Source of the DNA: Bacteroidota bacterium
Lineage (GTDB): Bacteria > Bacteroidota > Bacteroidia > B-17B0 > Aurantibacillaceae
Length of the DNA stretch: 64,000 nucleotides
Direction: 5' to 3'
Assembly: GCA_013697245.1 (NCBI GenBank)
Contig: JACCXH010000073.1
Location: forward strand, 53,634 to 117,633
Shown here: piece by piece, positions 46,265 to 54,573 of the stretch
Layout: each line of letters starts with the position of its first letter
Numbering within the stretch: position 1 is the first letter of the stretch
Translations under genes and position numbers: made by a program
The notes under the pieces: generated by a model
Told to the model about the DNA's origin: nothing
The model's database searches: none
What the model saw: only the letters and a program-made list of their open reading frames with translations

Positions 46265-47068
46265 TTATTCGTGAATAGCCATTACCGGTACCTTTGCTAC
46301 AAAAGCCATTTTTTTGGTATTAGATTCGGAAAAGAAATTGTAAAATACAGAGTGTTTTTTGCTAATAATTGCAACCATGTCTACTGCTCTTTTATTAATG
46401 TATTTTTTTATACCACTTTGCATGTCTTTTGCTTCTAAAATTTTTATTGGCAATTTACTTCCATTAATTTTTGCGGTTGTTATTACGGGATCAGAAATTT
46501 CATCTGCTGTTCTCACATGCAATAGAGCCAATTTTATTTTTGATTTTTCAACAAATTTTTCAAAACCGGATAGCGTTGGTTTATGAAGTTTTTCGCTGCT
46601 GTCAACAGTCAATAAAATGTTTGACAATTTATGTGTTTTGTATTTTGATGGTACAATAATCACCGGGCAATTTATTTTTCCGGCAATGTCAATACTATGA
46701 CTTCCATAAATAAACTTCGATATTTTATCTTTAGCCTCAAGTCCCATTACAGCCGCTTCTATTTGGTGTTGTGCCGTAAAATTTTCCAGTTCATTCTTAA
46801 ATTCACCACTTGTTGTGAATGACTCGATTTTCACTTTAGGAAATAGTTTCTGTAATTCACTTGAAAGTTTATGTGTATTATGCCGACTTGCACTTCTTTG
46901 AGCGCTATAGGAAATTCCATAAAGGCCCACATTAGAATGTATAATAGGCGCGTCAAAAAGATTAAAAATTGTAAGTTTACAATTAAGCTTTTGAGCTAAT
47001 AATGCCGCATATTTACAAGCATTGATTGATGATGGCGTAAAATCTGTTCCGGCGATAATTGTTTTCAT
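46265..47068 (-). CDS. Universal stress protein, two-domain form (Usp-1)
   Basis: Protein of 267 residues with two tandem USP folds. The first (1-140) starts MKTIIAGTDFTPSSINACKY and ends NCPVIIVPS. Its ATP-binding loop GLEAKDKISKFIYGS has Ala where the G-2x-G-9x-G(S/T) motif has the second Gly. The second (about 145-267) lacks the glycine motif and ends in a stretch shared with Usp-2: KKHSVFYNFF, NTKKMAF, VPVMAIH. Nucleotide binding is therefore doubtful. Last or next-to-last gene of the DoxX-led run. Confidence 0.92.
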   Translation of the reverse strand: MKTIIAGTDFTPSSINACKYAALLAQKLNCKLTIFNLFDAPIIHSNVGLYGISYSAQRSASRHNTHKLSSELQKLFPKVKIESFTTSGEFKNELENFTAQHQIEAAVMGLEAKDKISKFIYGSHSIDIAGKINCPVIIVPSKYKTHKLSNILLTVDSSEKLHKPTLSGFEKFVEKSKIKLALLHVRTADEISDPVITTAKINGSKLPIKILEAKDMQSGIKKYINKRAVDMVAIISKKHSVFYNFFSESNTKKMAFVAKVPVMAIHE

Positions 47069-47152
47069 TTTGTTTAGGATTGGTTAATTGACTTTTTTTA
47101 ATTCTCTTGTGTTGGATAACTGATAATGTAAATTACACTTTTTAGATATTTT

Positions 47153-47524
47153 TCAGGCAACAGATTTGTTTAAGGCCTCCCCTTCAGAATTCTGATGTTC
47201 GAGGGTCCAACCATCAGTTATAGTGGTTTCGAGCCATACTTTACCTGATTTCCTGAATATTTGAACACCTAAGCCATATACATCCCCAAAATGTTGTTCA
47301 AGGTCTGAGACCGTCATGCCAGCCGTTATCGTAATACTCCCTTTGTTATGAATTGTGCGGCATTCACCAAGCGTTTTGCTACTGTGTTTAACCAACTTTT
47401 TCGAAGATCCACTACCTGCTGAATGAGGTTTTGAGAAAAACTCAAGTTTAAGGTATGGGAATGCTTTGCCAAACTCTTCCTGAATTGCAAATATTTTTCT
47501 GTTGTCATTAATTGTTATTTTCAT
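47153..47524 (-). CDS. Conserved-looking protein of unknown function (123 aa)
   Basis: Soluble alpha/beta protein. The N-terminal strand MKITINDNRKIFAIQEEF leads into an amphipathic helix and an EFF strand; a central SITITAGMTVSDLEQHFG and a late VWLETTITDGWTLEHQN follow. I have a weak recollection of similar proteins in stress-island contexts of Bacteroidota, but no assigned function. It lies between two USP genes with 17 bp to the next gene upstream, so it belongs to the operon. Confidence 0.75.
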   Translation of the reverse strand: MKITINDNRKIFAIQEEFGKAFPYLKLEFFSKPHSAGSGSSKKLVKHSSKTLGECRTIHNKGSITITAGMTVSDLEQHFGDVYGLGVQIFRKSGKVWLETTITDGWTLEHQNSEGEALNKSVA

Positions 47525-47541
47525 AATAGATCTGTTTTAAT

Positions 47542-47844
47542 TTATTTTAATTTGCCAAATAGAAATCCAAGTACCGCTGCCAATAATACGGCTGTTATAG
47601 TATTATCCATTTTGCCAGAATAGGAAAGAATAATTGCACCAACAATAACAACAAGAATTAGTAGTGACTCTAATGTTGTCTTCCATAAATTCGGAATCGT
47701 TACTGCCTCAGAGTACCCCTTAAATATATTTTTCAATAAATTACTTTTGCTATGACTTTGTTTACTACTTCCTAATAGATTAGATAACTCGGTATCAGTA
47801 ATTTTACCGTCAATTATTTTTTGTTTTAAACTTTGCACATCCAT
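47542..47844 (-). CDS. Small membrane protein of unknown function (100 aa)
   Basis: N-terminal polar helix-rich part (MDVQSLKQKIIDGKITDTEL, resembling a short interaction helix pair) and two C-terminal membrane segments (about 58-73, LESLLILVVIVGAIIL, and 80-98, ITAVLLAAVLGFLFG). Gene is 17-18 bp from each neighbour within the DoxX-USP operon. The role is unknown; it may anchor a partner to the inner membrane. Confidence 0.75.
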   Translation of the reverse strand: MDVQSLKQKIIDGKITDTELSNLLGSSKQSHSKSNLLKNIFKGYSEAVTIPNLWKTTLESLLILVVIVGAIILSYSGKMDNTITAVLLAAVLGFLFGKLK

Positions 47845-47862
47845 TTTTAATGATTTAGAGTA

Positions 47863-48690
47863 TTAGTGAATAGCCAGTAAGGGAATATTTGTATGAAATG
47901 CCATCCGTTTTGTATTTGGCTCTTGAAAAATGCTTTTAAGAATAGAGTGTTTCCTTGGAATCATTACAACCATATCCATATTACGCTCAGAAATAAAAGT
48001 ATTGATTCCGTCAACTACATTTTTATCCCTCAAATAATGAAGTGAATGGTCAACACCTGATAGAGAATCTTCCAAAGAAGCTAAATCAGAAACTGCATCC
48101 GGAATAGAAGGTGCAAAAGCAAACTCATCTATCACATTAAGTACATATAAATGCGATTTAAATAAATTAACAATTTGCTTTAATGGTTGAAGAATAGTTT
48201 TATTCTTCGTTTCTAAATAGTCGCAAGCCAATACTATTTTTTTTGGAACTTTAAATTTCACACGTTGATCTATTGCAAAAACAGGGCAATTAGCCTCTTT
48301 AATCAAAGCAGTTGTAATACTGCCCAATAGTTTTTCAGACAAATAACCCGCCCCTTGCATACCCATAACTATAAGATCTATTCTATGCTCTTTTGCGTAA
48401 AGGGTAATTTCATCAACCGCAAATCCTAAAATTGCATGATATTCAATTTGCAGACTCTTTCCATGCTTTTTTTCAATTTCTTTTTTAAGCTTTAATAAGC
48501 CTTTCACGGCATATTGTTCAAGCTCATCGGAAGCAGGAGCCATGATCATTGCATCAGTAGTAACTAATGGTAAATGGTATGTATGAAAAAGAACTATTTT
48601 AGCTTGCATTAATTTGGCGATCTCGCAAGCATACTCAGTTGCATTTTTTGAAATTTCAGAAAAATCTGTAGGCACAAGAATTGTTTTCAT
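47863..48690 (-). CDS. Universal stress protein, two-domain form (Usp-2)
   Basis: Protein of 275 residues with two USP folds. The first domain (1-145) has the intact ATP-binding motif GMQGAGYLSEKLLGS (G-2x-G-9x-G-S, about 115-129). The second has lost the glycines but keeps the terminal block also found in Usp-1 (RKHSILKSIF, NTKRMAFHTNIPLLAIH). Likely an ATP-binding stress protein that could pair with Usp-1. In the operon with small membrane proteins on either side. Confidence 0.93.
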   Translation of the reverse strand: MKTILVPTDFSEISKNATEYACEIAKLMQAKIVLFHTYHLPLVTTDAMIMAPASDELEQYAVKGLLKLKKEIEKKHGKSLQIEYHAILGFAVDEITLYAKEHRIDLIVMGMQGAGYLSEKLLGSITTALIKEANCPVFAIDQRVKFKVPKKIVLACDYLETKNKTILQPLKQIVNLFKSHLYVLNVIDEFAFAPSIPDAVSDLASLEDSLSGVDHSLHYLRDKNVVDGINTFISERNMDMVVMIPRKHSILKSIFQEPNTKRMAFHTNIPLLAIH

Positions 48691-48706
48691 AAAGTTAGTT
48701 TAGGGC

Positions 48707-49024
48707 TTAAAAAAATAAAACAATTAAATCAAGAATTAAAGCAATTGCACTTACATAGGTAATGACTTTCATTGGCGCAACAGCAATTACAAGTGCCAAA
48801 GCAATTACTGAAGGAAAAGCGACCAACGCTAATTTAAGCGCATCAGCTTGTGCTCCAAATGCAGCTGATAATCCGCCGGAGCAACCAATAATTACAACTA
48901 ACATTGCAATTATTCCAAAACGATTATCTTCTAAATTACTCCAAAATTGAGAATACAAAATTGCATTAGAACTCTCTATTCTTACAGAAGTTTTTGCCTG
49001 ATTTGACCTGATTGTTGTTTCCAT
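48707..49024 (-). CDS. Small membrane protein of unknown function (105 aa)
   Basis: An about 35-residue polar N-terminal tail (METTIRSNQAKTSVRIESS) precedes three hydrophobic segments (about 37-57, 65-82 and 86-105), with Gly/Ala-rich helices (IGCSGGLSAAFGAQADALKL between the first two). No family recognised. Spaced 12-16 bp from its neighbours in the DoxX-led operon. Confidence 0.75.
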   Translation of the reverse strand: METTIRSNQAKTSVRIESSNAILYSQFWSNLEDNRFGIIAMLVVIIGCSGGLSAAFGAQADALKLALVAFPSVIALALVIAVAPMKVITYVSAIALILDLIVLFF

Positions 49025-49036
49025 GATTTTTGGTTT

Positions 49037-49462
49037 TTAGGGTTTAAAAATTAAGTGATCTAATGATAATATGTTCCAAGCCAGAGGAACGAATAGGAGA
49101 AATAGTATTAATAATAAGCGAGGCAATACATACTTGGTATCCCACATGGGTGTATTGATTCCAAAGCCAATTGAAGCAATAATTAAATTTAGACCAAGTA
49201 AGTACAATGCACAGTATTCAAAAAGGCCAACTATTAAAAGTAATCCGCAAATCAATTCAGTATAACAAGTAAACCAAGATGCTGAAACTGTAAGGAATTT
49301 TGGGATGCCCTTACTTGCAAATCCCGATTCAAATGTTGCAATAACATTTTTCAATTTAACATTAAAAACGGCATCATATCCTTGAAAGAAGAAAAGGCAA
49401 CCTAAAAAGACCCTTGCTATTAAAACGGCAACAACTTCATGATATTGATTAATAATTTCCAT
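49037..49462 (-). CDS. DoxX-family membrane protein
   Basis: Protein of 141 residues with four membrane helices in the DoxX arrangement: AVLIARVFLGCLFFFQGYDA, then ASWFTCYTELICGLLLIVGLF, then LNLIIASIGFG, then PRLLLILFLLFVPLAWNIL. Such proteins are linked to quinone/thiosulfate or redox stress functions. First gene of the operon 49462-46265. Its start lies 52 bp from the TGAG-N4-GTCA site. Confidence 0.82.
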   Translation of the reverse strand: MEIINQYHEVVAVLIARVFLGCLFFFQGYDAVFNVKLKNVIATFESGFASKGIPKFLTVSASWFTCYTELICGLLLIVGLFEYCALYLLGLNLIIASIGFGINTPMWDTKYVLPRLLLILFLLFVPLAWNILSLDHLIFKP

Positions 49463-49513
49463 TTATTTAAATGATTATGAAACAAAAGTAGGGAGGTTAT
49501 AATACGTGACGAA

Positions 49514-49525
49514 TGAGTTGGGTCA
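49514..49525. promoter_or_regulatory. Candidate operator 1 (TGAG-N4-GTCA)
   Basis: TGAGTTGGGTCA, one base short of the dyad seen at two other island promoters. It sits between the divergent DoxX operon and the ChaN gene, 52 and 69 bp from their starts. Geometry matches FNR/Crp-family sites. Confidence 0.35.
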
Positions 49526-49593
49526 GACTGAGATATGATTATTGTCAGGTATTCTAAATTGCACAATGCAAAAGATATCCTTAACCTTATACT

Positions 49594-50460
49594 ATGAAAA
49601 AACTAATATTCCCAATAACTATATTATTATTAATGAGTTTTGCATTTATTAAATATGATAAGCAACCTCTTACCGTATATACAGCAAAAGGAAATAAGGC
49701 AACTTATGATCAACTTTTAGCTGAAGCTAAAAAAGTTGATATTATACTTTTTGGTGAATTACATGACAACCCGATGTGCCATTGGTTACAAAAAGAGATT
49801 ACTGAAGATTTATTTGCAGACAAAAAGGAAAATTTAGTTCTTGGCGCCGAAATGTTTGAAGCAGATGATCAAATTGCATTAAACGAGTATCTTGCCGGAA
49901 AAACTTCGGAAAAAACAATGAAGGAAGAAGTAAAGCTATGGAATAACTTTGCTACCGATTATAAACCTCTATTGGATATAGCCAAAAAGAACGGTTTAAA
50001 ATTTATTGCCTGCAATATCCCTCGTCGTTATGCTAACATGGTTTATTCAAGGGGAGAGAAAGCGCTTGATAGTATAGATGTTGAAGCGAAAAAATGGATT
50101 GCACCTTATCCAATAAAATATGATAGCACATTAAAATGTTATAAAGAAATATTTGAAAATGCCGGAGGGCATGGTGGTCAAAATCTACCGAAATCACAAG
50201 CATACAAAGACGCGACGATGGCATACTTTATTTTAAAGAATTGGTCTAAAGATAAAGTCTTTATTCATTACAACGGAGCGTATCACAGCAACAATCATCA
50301 AGGAATTGAGTGGTATTTAAAACAACAAAATCCAACTTTGAAAATTTTAGTTATTTCTTCTACTGAGCAGAAGGATAATTCTAAATTGGATGAAAACGCA
50401 ATTGGTATAGGAGATTTTATTATTTGCACGCCAGAGTCAATGACTAAAACATATAAATAG
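49594..50460 (+). CDS. ChaN-family haem/iron-associated protein
   Basis: Protein of 288 residues in the Cofac_haem_bdg (ChaN) family. An N-terminal signal or anchor (KLIFPITILLLMSFAFI) has no lipobox Cys. Family motifs: DIILFGELHDNPMCHWL (about 49-65) and LVLGAEMFEADDQ (about 81-93), then a late HYNGAYHSNNHQGI (about 226-239). ChaN of Campylobacter binds haem as a dimer. Here it may act at the envelope in haem or iron handling. It is convergent with the response-regulator gene, with 1 bp between stops. Confidence 0.85.
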   Translation: MKKLIFPITILLLMSFAFIKYDKQPLTVYTAKGNKATYDQLLAEAKKVDIILFGELHDNPMCHWLQKEITEDLFADKKENLVLGAEMFEADDQIALNEYLAGKTSEKTMKEEVKLWNNFATDYKPLLDIAKKNGLKFIACNIPRRYANMVYSRGEKALDSIDVEAKKWIAPYPIKYDSTLKCYKEIFENAGGHGGQNLPKSQAYKDATMAYFILKNWSKDKVFIHYNGAYHSNNHQGIEWYLKQQNPTLKILVISSTEQKDNSKLDENAIGIGDFIICTPESMTKTYK

Positions 50461-50461
50461 A

Positions 50462-51520
50462 TCAGTTTCTCATTTTAGCTAACTTATCGTAATTAAGCAG
50501 CGAAATTTTGCTTCCGGATATTTCAATAAGCTTTTCTTCTTTAAAGTCACTCAAAGTACGAATAACCGATTCGGTTGCGGTTCCTACAATATTTGCTAAG
50601 TCTTCTCTTGAAAGGTTCATACTGAATTTTTTATCATCTTCCTTTTTATATTTATCGGAGAGTTTAACAAGGGCTTCAGCAACTCTTTTTCTTACAGAAT
50701 TGTAAGCAAGTTGAACAAGCTGCTTTTCTTTTTCCAATAAGTTATTTGAGAGAATTTCTATGAATTTTCGAGAGACTTCAGCATTTTTATAAATCAGTGA
50801 GAAAAAATCTTCCTTTGGAATCATATAGATTTCAGAATCTTCGAGTGCGGTGGCGCAACTTGAGTATTTTTCATCTTTCAATAATGAAAGATAACCAAAA
50901 AAATCTCCTTCATTGTGTAACTCCGTAATCAATTCTTTGCCCGACTCGCTTGTTTGAATTATTTTTATTTTTCCTTTACTGACAAAATAAATTCCTTTTG
51001 GATAATTTCCTTCTTTATAAATGTCATCTTTCTTTTTATAAAGTCGGGCCTCTCTTTGTTCAGATAATTTTTTTAATGACTCTATTCCTTTAGCATCATT
51101 TATAAAATCATTTATCCCTGAAATACTTTTTGTGAATTCTTTTTTAAGAATATCATTCTTTTTAAAACGGCTCTCAATAGCACTTAGCAGCTCAACGTCA
51201 TCGAATGGTTTTGTCAAATAATCATCGGCGCCCATTTCCATCCCTTTTCTAAAATCGCTGCGCTCAGCTTTGGCAGTTAAAAATATAAAAGGTATGCTTG
51301 ATGTTTCATCATTTTTTGATAATAAATGTAAAGCGCCATGCCCATCTAAAACGGGCATCATAATATCACAAATAATAAGATCGGGTTTTTCTTTTTGCGC
51401 CATTTCTACACCCTCCTTGCCATTATTTGCAGTGATAACGTTGTATTGAGCAAGTGTTAAAATCTCTGCTGTGTTTTCACGCACATCTTTATTATCTTCT
51501 ATCAACAGGATTTTTTTCAT
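50462..51520 (-). CDS. Response regulator with cNMP-binding and Crp-type HTH domains
   Basis: Fusion of 352 residues. REC domain (1-120) with phospho-acceptor Asp in LIICDIMMPVLDG (about 53), FLTAKAE and YLTKPFD. A Crp/FNR cyclic-nucleotide-binding fold (about 150-262: GIYFVSKGKIKI, ELHNEGDFFGYLSLL, IYMIPKEDFF). A Crp-type winged helix (about 270-352: SREDLANIVGTATESVIRTLS). Cognate of the histidine kinase, which lies 2 bp away on the same strand. It probably controls the island through a Crp/FNR-type dyad. Confidence 0.92.
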   Translation of the reverse strand: MKKILLIEDNKDVRENTAEILTLAQYNVITANNGKEGVEMAQKEKPDLIICDIMMPVLDGHGALHLLSKNDETSSIPFIFLTAKAERSDFRKGMEMGADDYLTKPFDDVELLSAIESRFKKNDILKKEFTKSISGINDFINDAKGIESLKKLSEQREARLYKKKDDIYKEGNYPKGIYFVSKGKIKIIQTSESGKELITELHNEGDFFGYLSLLKDEKYSSCATALEDSEIYMIPKEDFFSLIYKNAEVSRKFIEILSNNLLEKEKQLVQLAYNSVRKRVAEALVKLSDKYKKEDDKKFSMNLSREDLANIVGTATESVIRTLSDFKEEKLIEISGSKISLLNYDKLAKMRN

Positions 51521-51522
51521 TT

Positions 51523-52728
51523 TTATTGTGGAATTATAATTTTAAAAGTTGTGCCTTTATTTTCGATGCTTTCAAAATCTAAAGAACCATTCATTAATTC
51601 AACATATTTTGCAACTATATTTAATCCCAGGCCGGTTCCTTGAATGTGGATGGCATTATGGCCTCTAAAAAAGCGTTCGAAGAGGTGTTTTTGATCTTCC
51701 TTTGGAATTCCTATCCCACTATCTTTAACGGAGATTTTGACAAAGTGGCTTGAAACCTGAGTAATAATTTCAATCTCCCCACCTTGCGGCGAAAATTTAA
51801 TTGCATTAGAAATGAGGTTAAACAATATGTTCTTTAGTAATTTTTTATCAATTAAAGCCGTTTCATTTCCCGAATAAGATTGAATAAGTTTTTGGTCGAG
51901 TGTAACCATACCTTCCATTTCAACAATTATTTCACTTATAAAAATGTTTAGATTTATTTCTTCCGGCATATTCTCAAGCCTTCCTTCTTCCAGTTTGCTT
52001 ACTGAAAGAAAGTCATTCAATATATCCGTTAAATTATTAATAGAAGTTTTTATTTTACTTACATGCTTCAGCTGATTCTCTTTATCATCTTTTTCTCCGT
52101 ATTTAGTTACGAGTGAAAGTGAAGACATCATGGTTGTTAATGGTGTTCTGAATTCATGCGACGCCATTGAAACGAAGCGGGATTTCAATTCATTTAGATC
52201 TTTTTCTTTATCCAAGGCCTTATTAAGATCTTTTTTTGTTTTTTCTAACTCGTCAATCGCCTCTTCTAAGATAAGTGTTCGATTTTTTACCTGTTTTTCA
52301 AGTTCAGTAGAGTAACTTTTTAATTTTTCCTCTGCTTGTTTCCGAACAGTAATATCAACTATAAAAGCAATTACAAATTTTCCTTCTAGGTTAGAATAAG
52401 GGCTTAAGCTAATCTCAACAGGGATTTCAGCTCCATCTTTTTTCAATCCAAAAAGATCCATGCCCGCACCCATAGACCTGGCATGCGGATTATGATTATA
52501 TTTTTCACGATGAGCAGTATGCTTATCTGTAAGTCGTTTAGGGATCAAAACCTCTATCCTTTTGCCAATAAGTTCGTTTTTTTCGTAGCCAAAAAGTTTT
52601 TCAACACTTGGATTACTTCTGATGATCTCACCTTTATCGTTTACTACAAGAATTCCTTCTGTGGCGTAAAGAAACAATGCTTCCAAGCCTTCCTTACTTT
52701 CCATATTCTTTAAATTGAAGGGGTTCAT
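51523..52728 (-). CDS. PAS-domain sensor histidine kinase
   Basis: Protein of about 401 residues; ATG at 52728 is chosen because the PAS domain starts there. PAS (about 12-125: LFLYATEGILVVNDKGEIIR, PKRLTDKHTAHR, the FixL-like SMGAGMDLFGLKKDG), coiled coil (about 130-190), HisKA with phospho-His in ASHEFRTPLTTMMSS (about 195), HATPase_c with NLISNAIKFSPQGG, DSGIGIP and GTGLGLNIVAKY. No membrane segment, so it is cytoplasmic and may sense redox state, oxygen or a ligand via PAS; there is no visible haem His proof. Paired with the REC-Crp regulator. Confidence 0.93.
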   Translation of the reverse strand: MNPFNLKNMESKEGLEALFLYATEGILVVNDKGEIIRSNPSVEKLFGYEKNELIGKRIEVLIPKRLTDKHTAHREKYNHNPHARSMGAGMDLFGLKKDGAEIPVEISLSPYSNLEGKFVIAFIVDITVRKQAEEKLKSYSTELEKQVKNRTLILEEAIDELEKTKKDLNKALDKEKDLNELKSRFVSMASHEFRTPLTTMMSSLSLVTKYGEKDDKENQLKHVSKIKTSINNLTDILNDFLSVSKLEEGRLENMPEEINLNIFISEIIVEMEGMVTLDQKLIQSYSGNETALIDKKLLKNILFNLISNAIKFSPQGGEIEIITQVSSHFVKISVKDSGIGIPKEDQKHLFERFFRGHNAIHIQGTGLGLNIVAKYVELMNGSLDFESIENKGTTFKIIIPQ

Positions 52729-52806
52729 GGTAAATTTAAGGCTTTTGAGCAAACAAATGTAAAAAATGAATTTATTGCTGCATATGACGAAAGTCATATG
52801 GGATAA

Positions 52807-52818
52807 TGAGTCCGCTCA
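52807..52818. promoter_or_regulatory. Candidate operator 2 (TGAG-N4-CTCA)
   Basis: Perfect dyad TGAGTCCGCTCA in the divergent region between the sensor kinase (79 bp from its start) and the 52878 operon (60 bp from its start). Same dyad at 54506, near match at 49514. Confidence 0.45.
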
Positions 52819-52877
52819 TACTGCATTACAAGCCATTACCTGACATTTGATCACATATAAACATTAAAAAAAAAGAC

Positions 52878-53258
52878 ATGAAAACTGAAAAAATTTACAC
52901 CCAACACGATGAAAATAAGGAATGGTCGAGCAATTTATTGTTTTACAAAGATGAAATTAAGATAATGGAAAATCGTTTAGCGGAGATTAGTTCAAAAAAC
53001 ACATCAAAAGAAATTTTAGCGCAAGTTGAACATTTTCAAAATCAATTGATCATTCAAAGAGAAAATATTGGTAAAATATCTCATGAAATAAATATTAACA
53101 ATCATGCCATAACTCATGAGATTGAAAAAAATATTACTGCCATCGATCATAGAAGTATGAAAGATCATTCTGTCATTAGGGACAATGTAAAATCTTTTGA
53201 AAGCATTTTTATAACACTTAAAATTGAGCTTAATACTTTTTTAAGTAAATGGATGTGA
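52878..53258 (+). CDS. Helical protein of unknown function (126 aa)
   Basis: Almost wholly alpha-helical and charged, with predicted coiled coil (about 15-125). His/Asn-rich middle section (GKISHEININNHAITHEIE, then DHRSMKDHSVIRDN) could bind metal, as five His fall within about 30 residues. No signal peptide or membrane segment. First gene of the plus-strand run toward thioredoxin and patatin; downstream of candidate operator 2. Confidence 0.75.
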   Translation: MKTEKIYTQHDENKEWSSNLLFYKDEIKIMENRLAEISSKNTSKEILAQVEHFQNQLIIQRENIGKISHEININNHAITHEIEKNITAIDHRSMKDHSVIRDNVKSFESIFITLKIELNTFLSKWM

Positions 53259-53285
53259 TCAATCTGACTTATAAATAAAATCTAA

Positions 53286-53708
53286 ATGAAAGTCTTATCA
53301 ACTCTATCCGTTGCTTTAATTTTAATAGGCTGCTCAGCTCCCGTATGGGCTCAGATAAATATTAATGGCGATATAGCAGATTCAACTATTACCCTTAAAG
53401 AATTCAACCAAAAAATTAGCAACAAACAAAAAGCTGTGTTAGTTTATTTCTCTGCTGATTGGTGTACTGTATGTTCTAAAATGAAACCAGTTATAGAACG
53501 AATTGAAAAAGAATATGCCAATAAAATGATAATTTTAAGAGTCAACACAGAACGCGATAAAGAGATAACAAATGAATTTGAAATAGATGCTTTACCTGTT
53601 TTGATACTTTATAAAAAAAGTTGCACCGAATGGATTCATGTTGGTTTATTAGATTCACGAACCCTTCATTCTGAAATCGATCCTTTTTTAAACATTATTG
53701 AACCTTAA
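53286..53708 (+). CDS. Exported thioredoxin-family protein
   Basis: Protein of 140 residues. The signal region has an LIGCSAP lipobox-like segment (Cys at 16) and also a normal cleavage site after VWAQ. The thioredoxin fold follows with FSADWCTVCSKMKP (CxxC = CTVC, about 60-63) and a cis-Pro in DALPVLILYK. It would act as a periplasmic disulfide reductase or chaperone for cysteine-rich partners. Spaced 27 bp after the previous gene and 4 bp before patatin. Confidence 0.88.
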   Translation: MKVLSTLSVALILIGCSAPVWAQININGDIADSTITLKEFNQKISNKQKAVLVYFSADWCTVCSKMKPVIERIEKEYANKMIILRVNTERDKEITNEFEIDALPVLILYKKSCTEWIHVGLLDSRTLHSEIDPFLNIIEP

Positions 53709-53712
53709 ATAA

Positions 53713-54486
53713 ATGATAAGCTTTAATTTGGTTCTATCTGGCGGTGGCGCAAGGGGTTTTGCGCACATAGGAGTTGTTAAGGCATTGTTAGAAAAGGGTA
53801 TTTCCTTTTCAGCCATAAGCGGTACTAGTTCCGGCGCAATTATCGGTGCTTTTCTTTGTGATGGTTATACTCCTCACGAGGTCGCACAAATTTGTCGCAG
53901 TGGAATTCCATTAACTAGAATAAATCGCCATTTCTCAAAAGGAATACTTTCAATCGAATCTTTAAGAAAAACTTTGAAAAAGTATTTGCGAAGCGTGAAT
54001 TTTGGAGATCTAAAATATCCATTCCACGTAAGTGTAACAGATTTAAACACCGGGAAACAGGTTGTATTTAACAAAGGTAATATTATTGAAGCAATTGTTG
54101 CATCAGCTTCAATTCCAATTATTTTCCCTCCTGTTTTCATTGATAACATTCCTTATGGAGATGGCGGAATAAGTGGTAACCTGCCTGTTGAACCATTTAT
54201 TGGCTCTAACATTAAAACAATTGGCGTACATGTTAACCCCATTAATCAGTATAATTCTTCGTTAAGTCTTATTCGTCAATTTGAAAGAATAGTGCATTTA
54301 GGTATTCGGGAAAATGTACTACGTGAAATTGAAAACATACACTTGCTTATCGAGCCGGATCGTTTATCTGAATTCGGATTGTTTGATATAAAAAAGATTG
54401 ATGAAATCATTAAAGTTGGTTACGATTACGTTAATTCCGAAATCAATTTTTGCAGGCTGTTACATAAAACTAAAGCAGAGACATGA
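53713..54486 (+). CDS. Patatin-like phospholipase
   Basis: Serine lipid hydrolase of 257 residues, RssA-type. The oxyanion loop is SGGGARGFAHIG (about 8-19), the nucleophile Ser is in SGTSSGAIIGAF (GxSxG, about 37), and the catalytic Asp is in YGDGGISGNLPVE (DGG, about 152). No signal peptide. Probably acts on membrane lipids in the cytoplasm. It starts 4 bp after the thioredoxin gene. Confidence 0.92.
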   Translation: MISFNLVLSGGGARGFAHIGVVKALLEKGISFSAISGTSSGAIIGAFLCDGYTPHEVAQICRSGIPLTRINRHFSKGILSIESLRKTLKKYLRSVNFGDLKYPFHVSVTDLNTGKQVVFNKGNIIEAIVASASIPIIFPPVFIDNIPYGDGGISGNLPVEPFIGSNIKTIGVHVNPINQYNSSLSLIRQFERIVHLGIRENVLREIENIHLLIEPDRLSEFGLFDIKKIDEIIKVGYDYVNSEINFCRLLHKTKAET

Positions 54487-54505
54487 TGAATATCATAGTG
54501 TGGTA

Positions 54506-54517
54506 TGAGAACCCTCA
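54506..54517. promoter_or_regulatory. Candidate operator 3 (TGAG-N4-CTCA)
   Basis: Perfect dyad TGAGAACCCTCA, 57 bp upstream of the TerB-like gene, a distance very close to that at candidate operator 2. Flanking bases (TATGAG, CTCACA) extend the Crp/FNR-like symmetry. Confidence 0.45.
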
Positions 54518-54573
54518 CAACGATTCCAAAGTTGATTTAATAATTTCGTAGTATAAACTAAAAAATAAAAATT

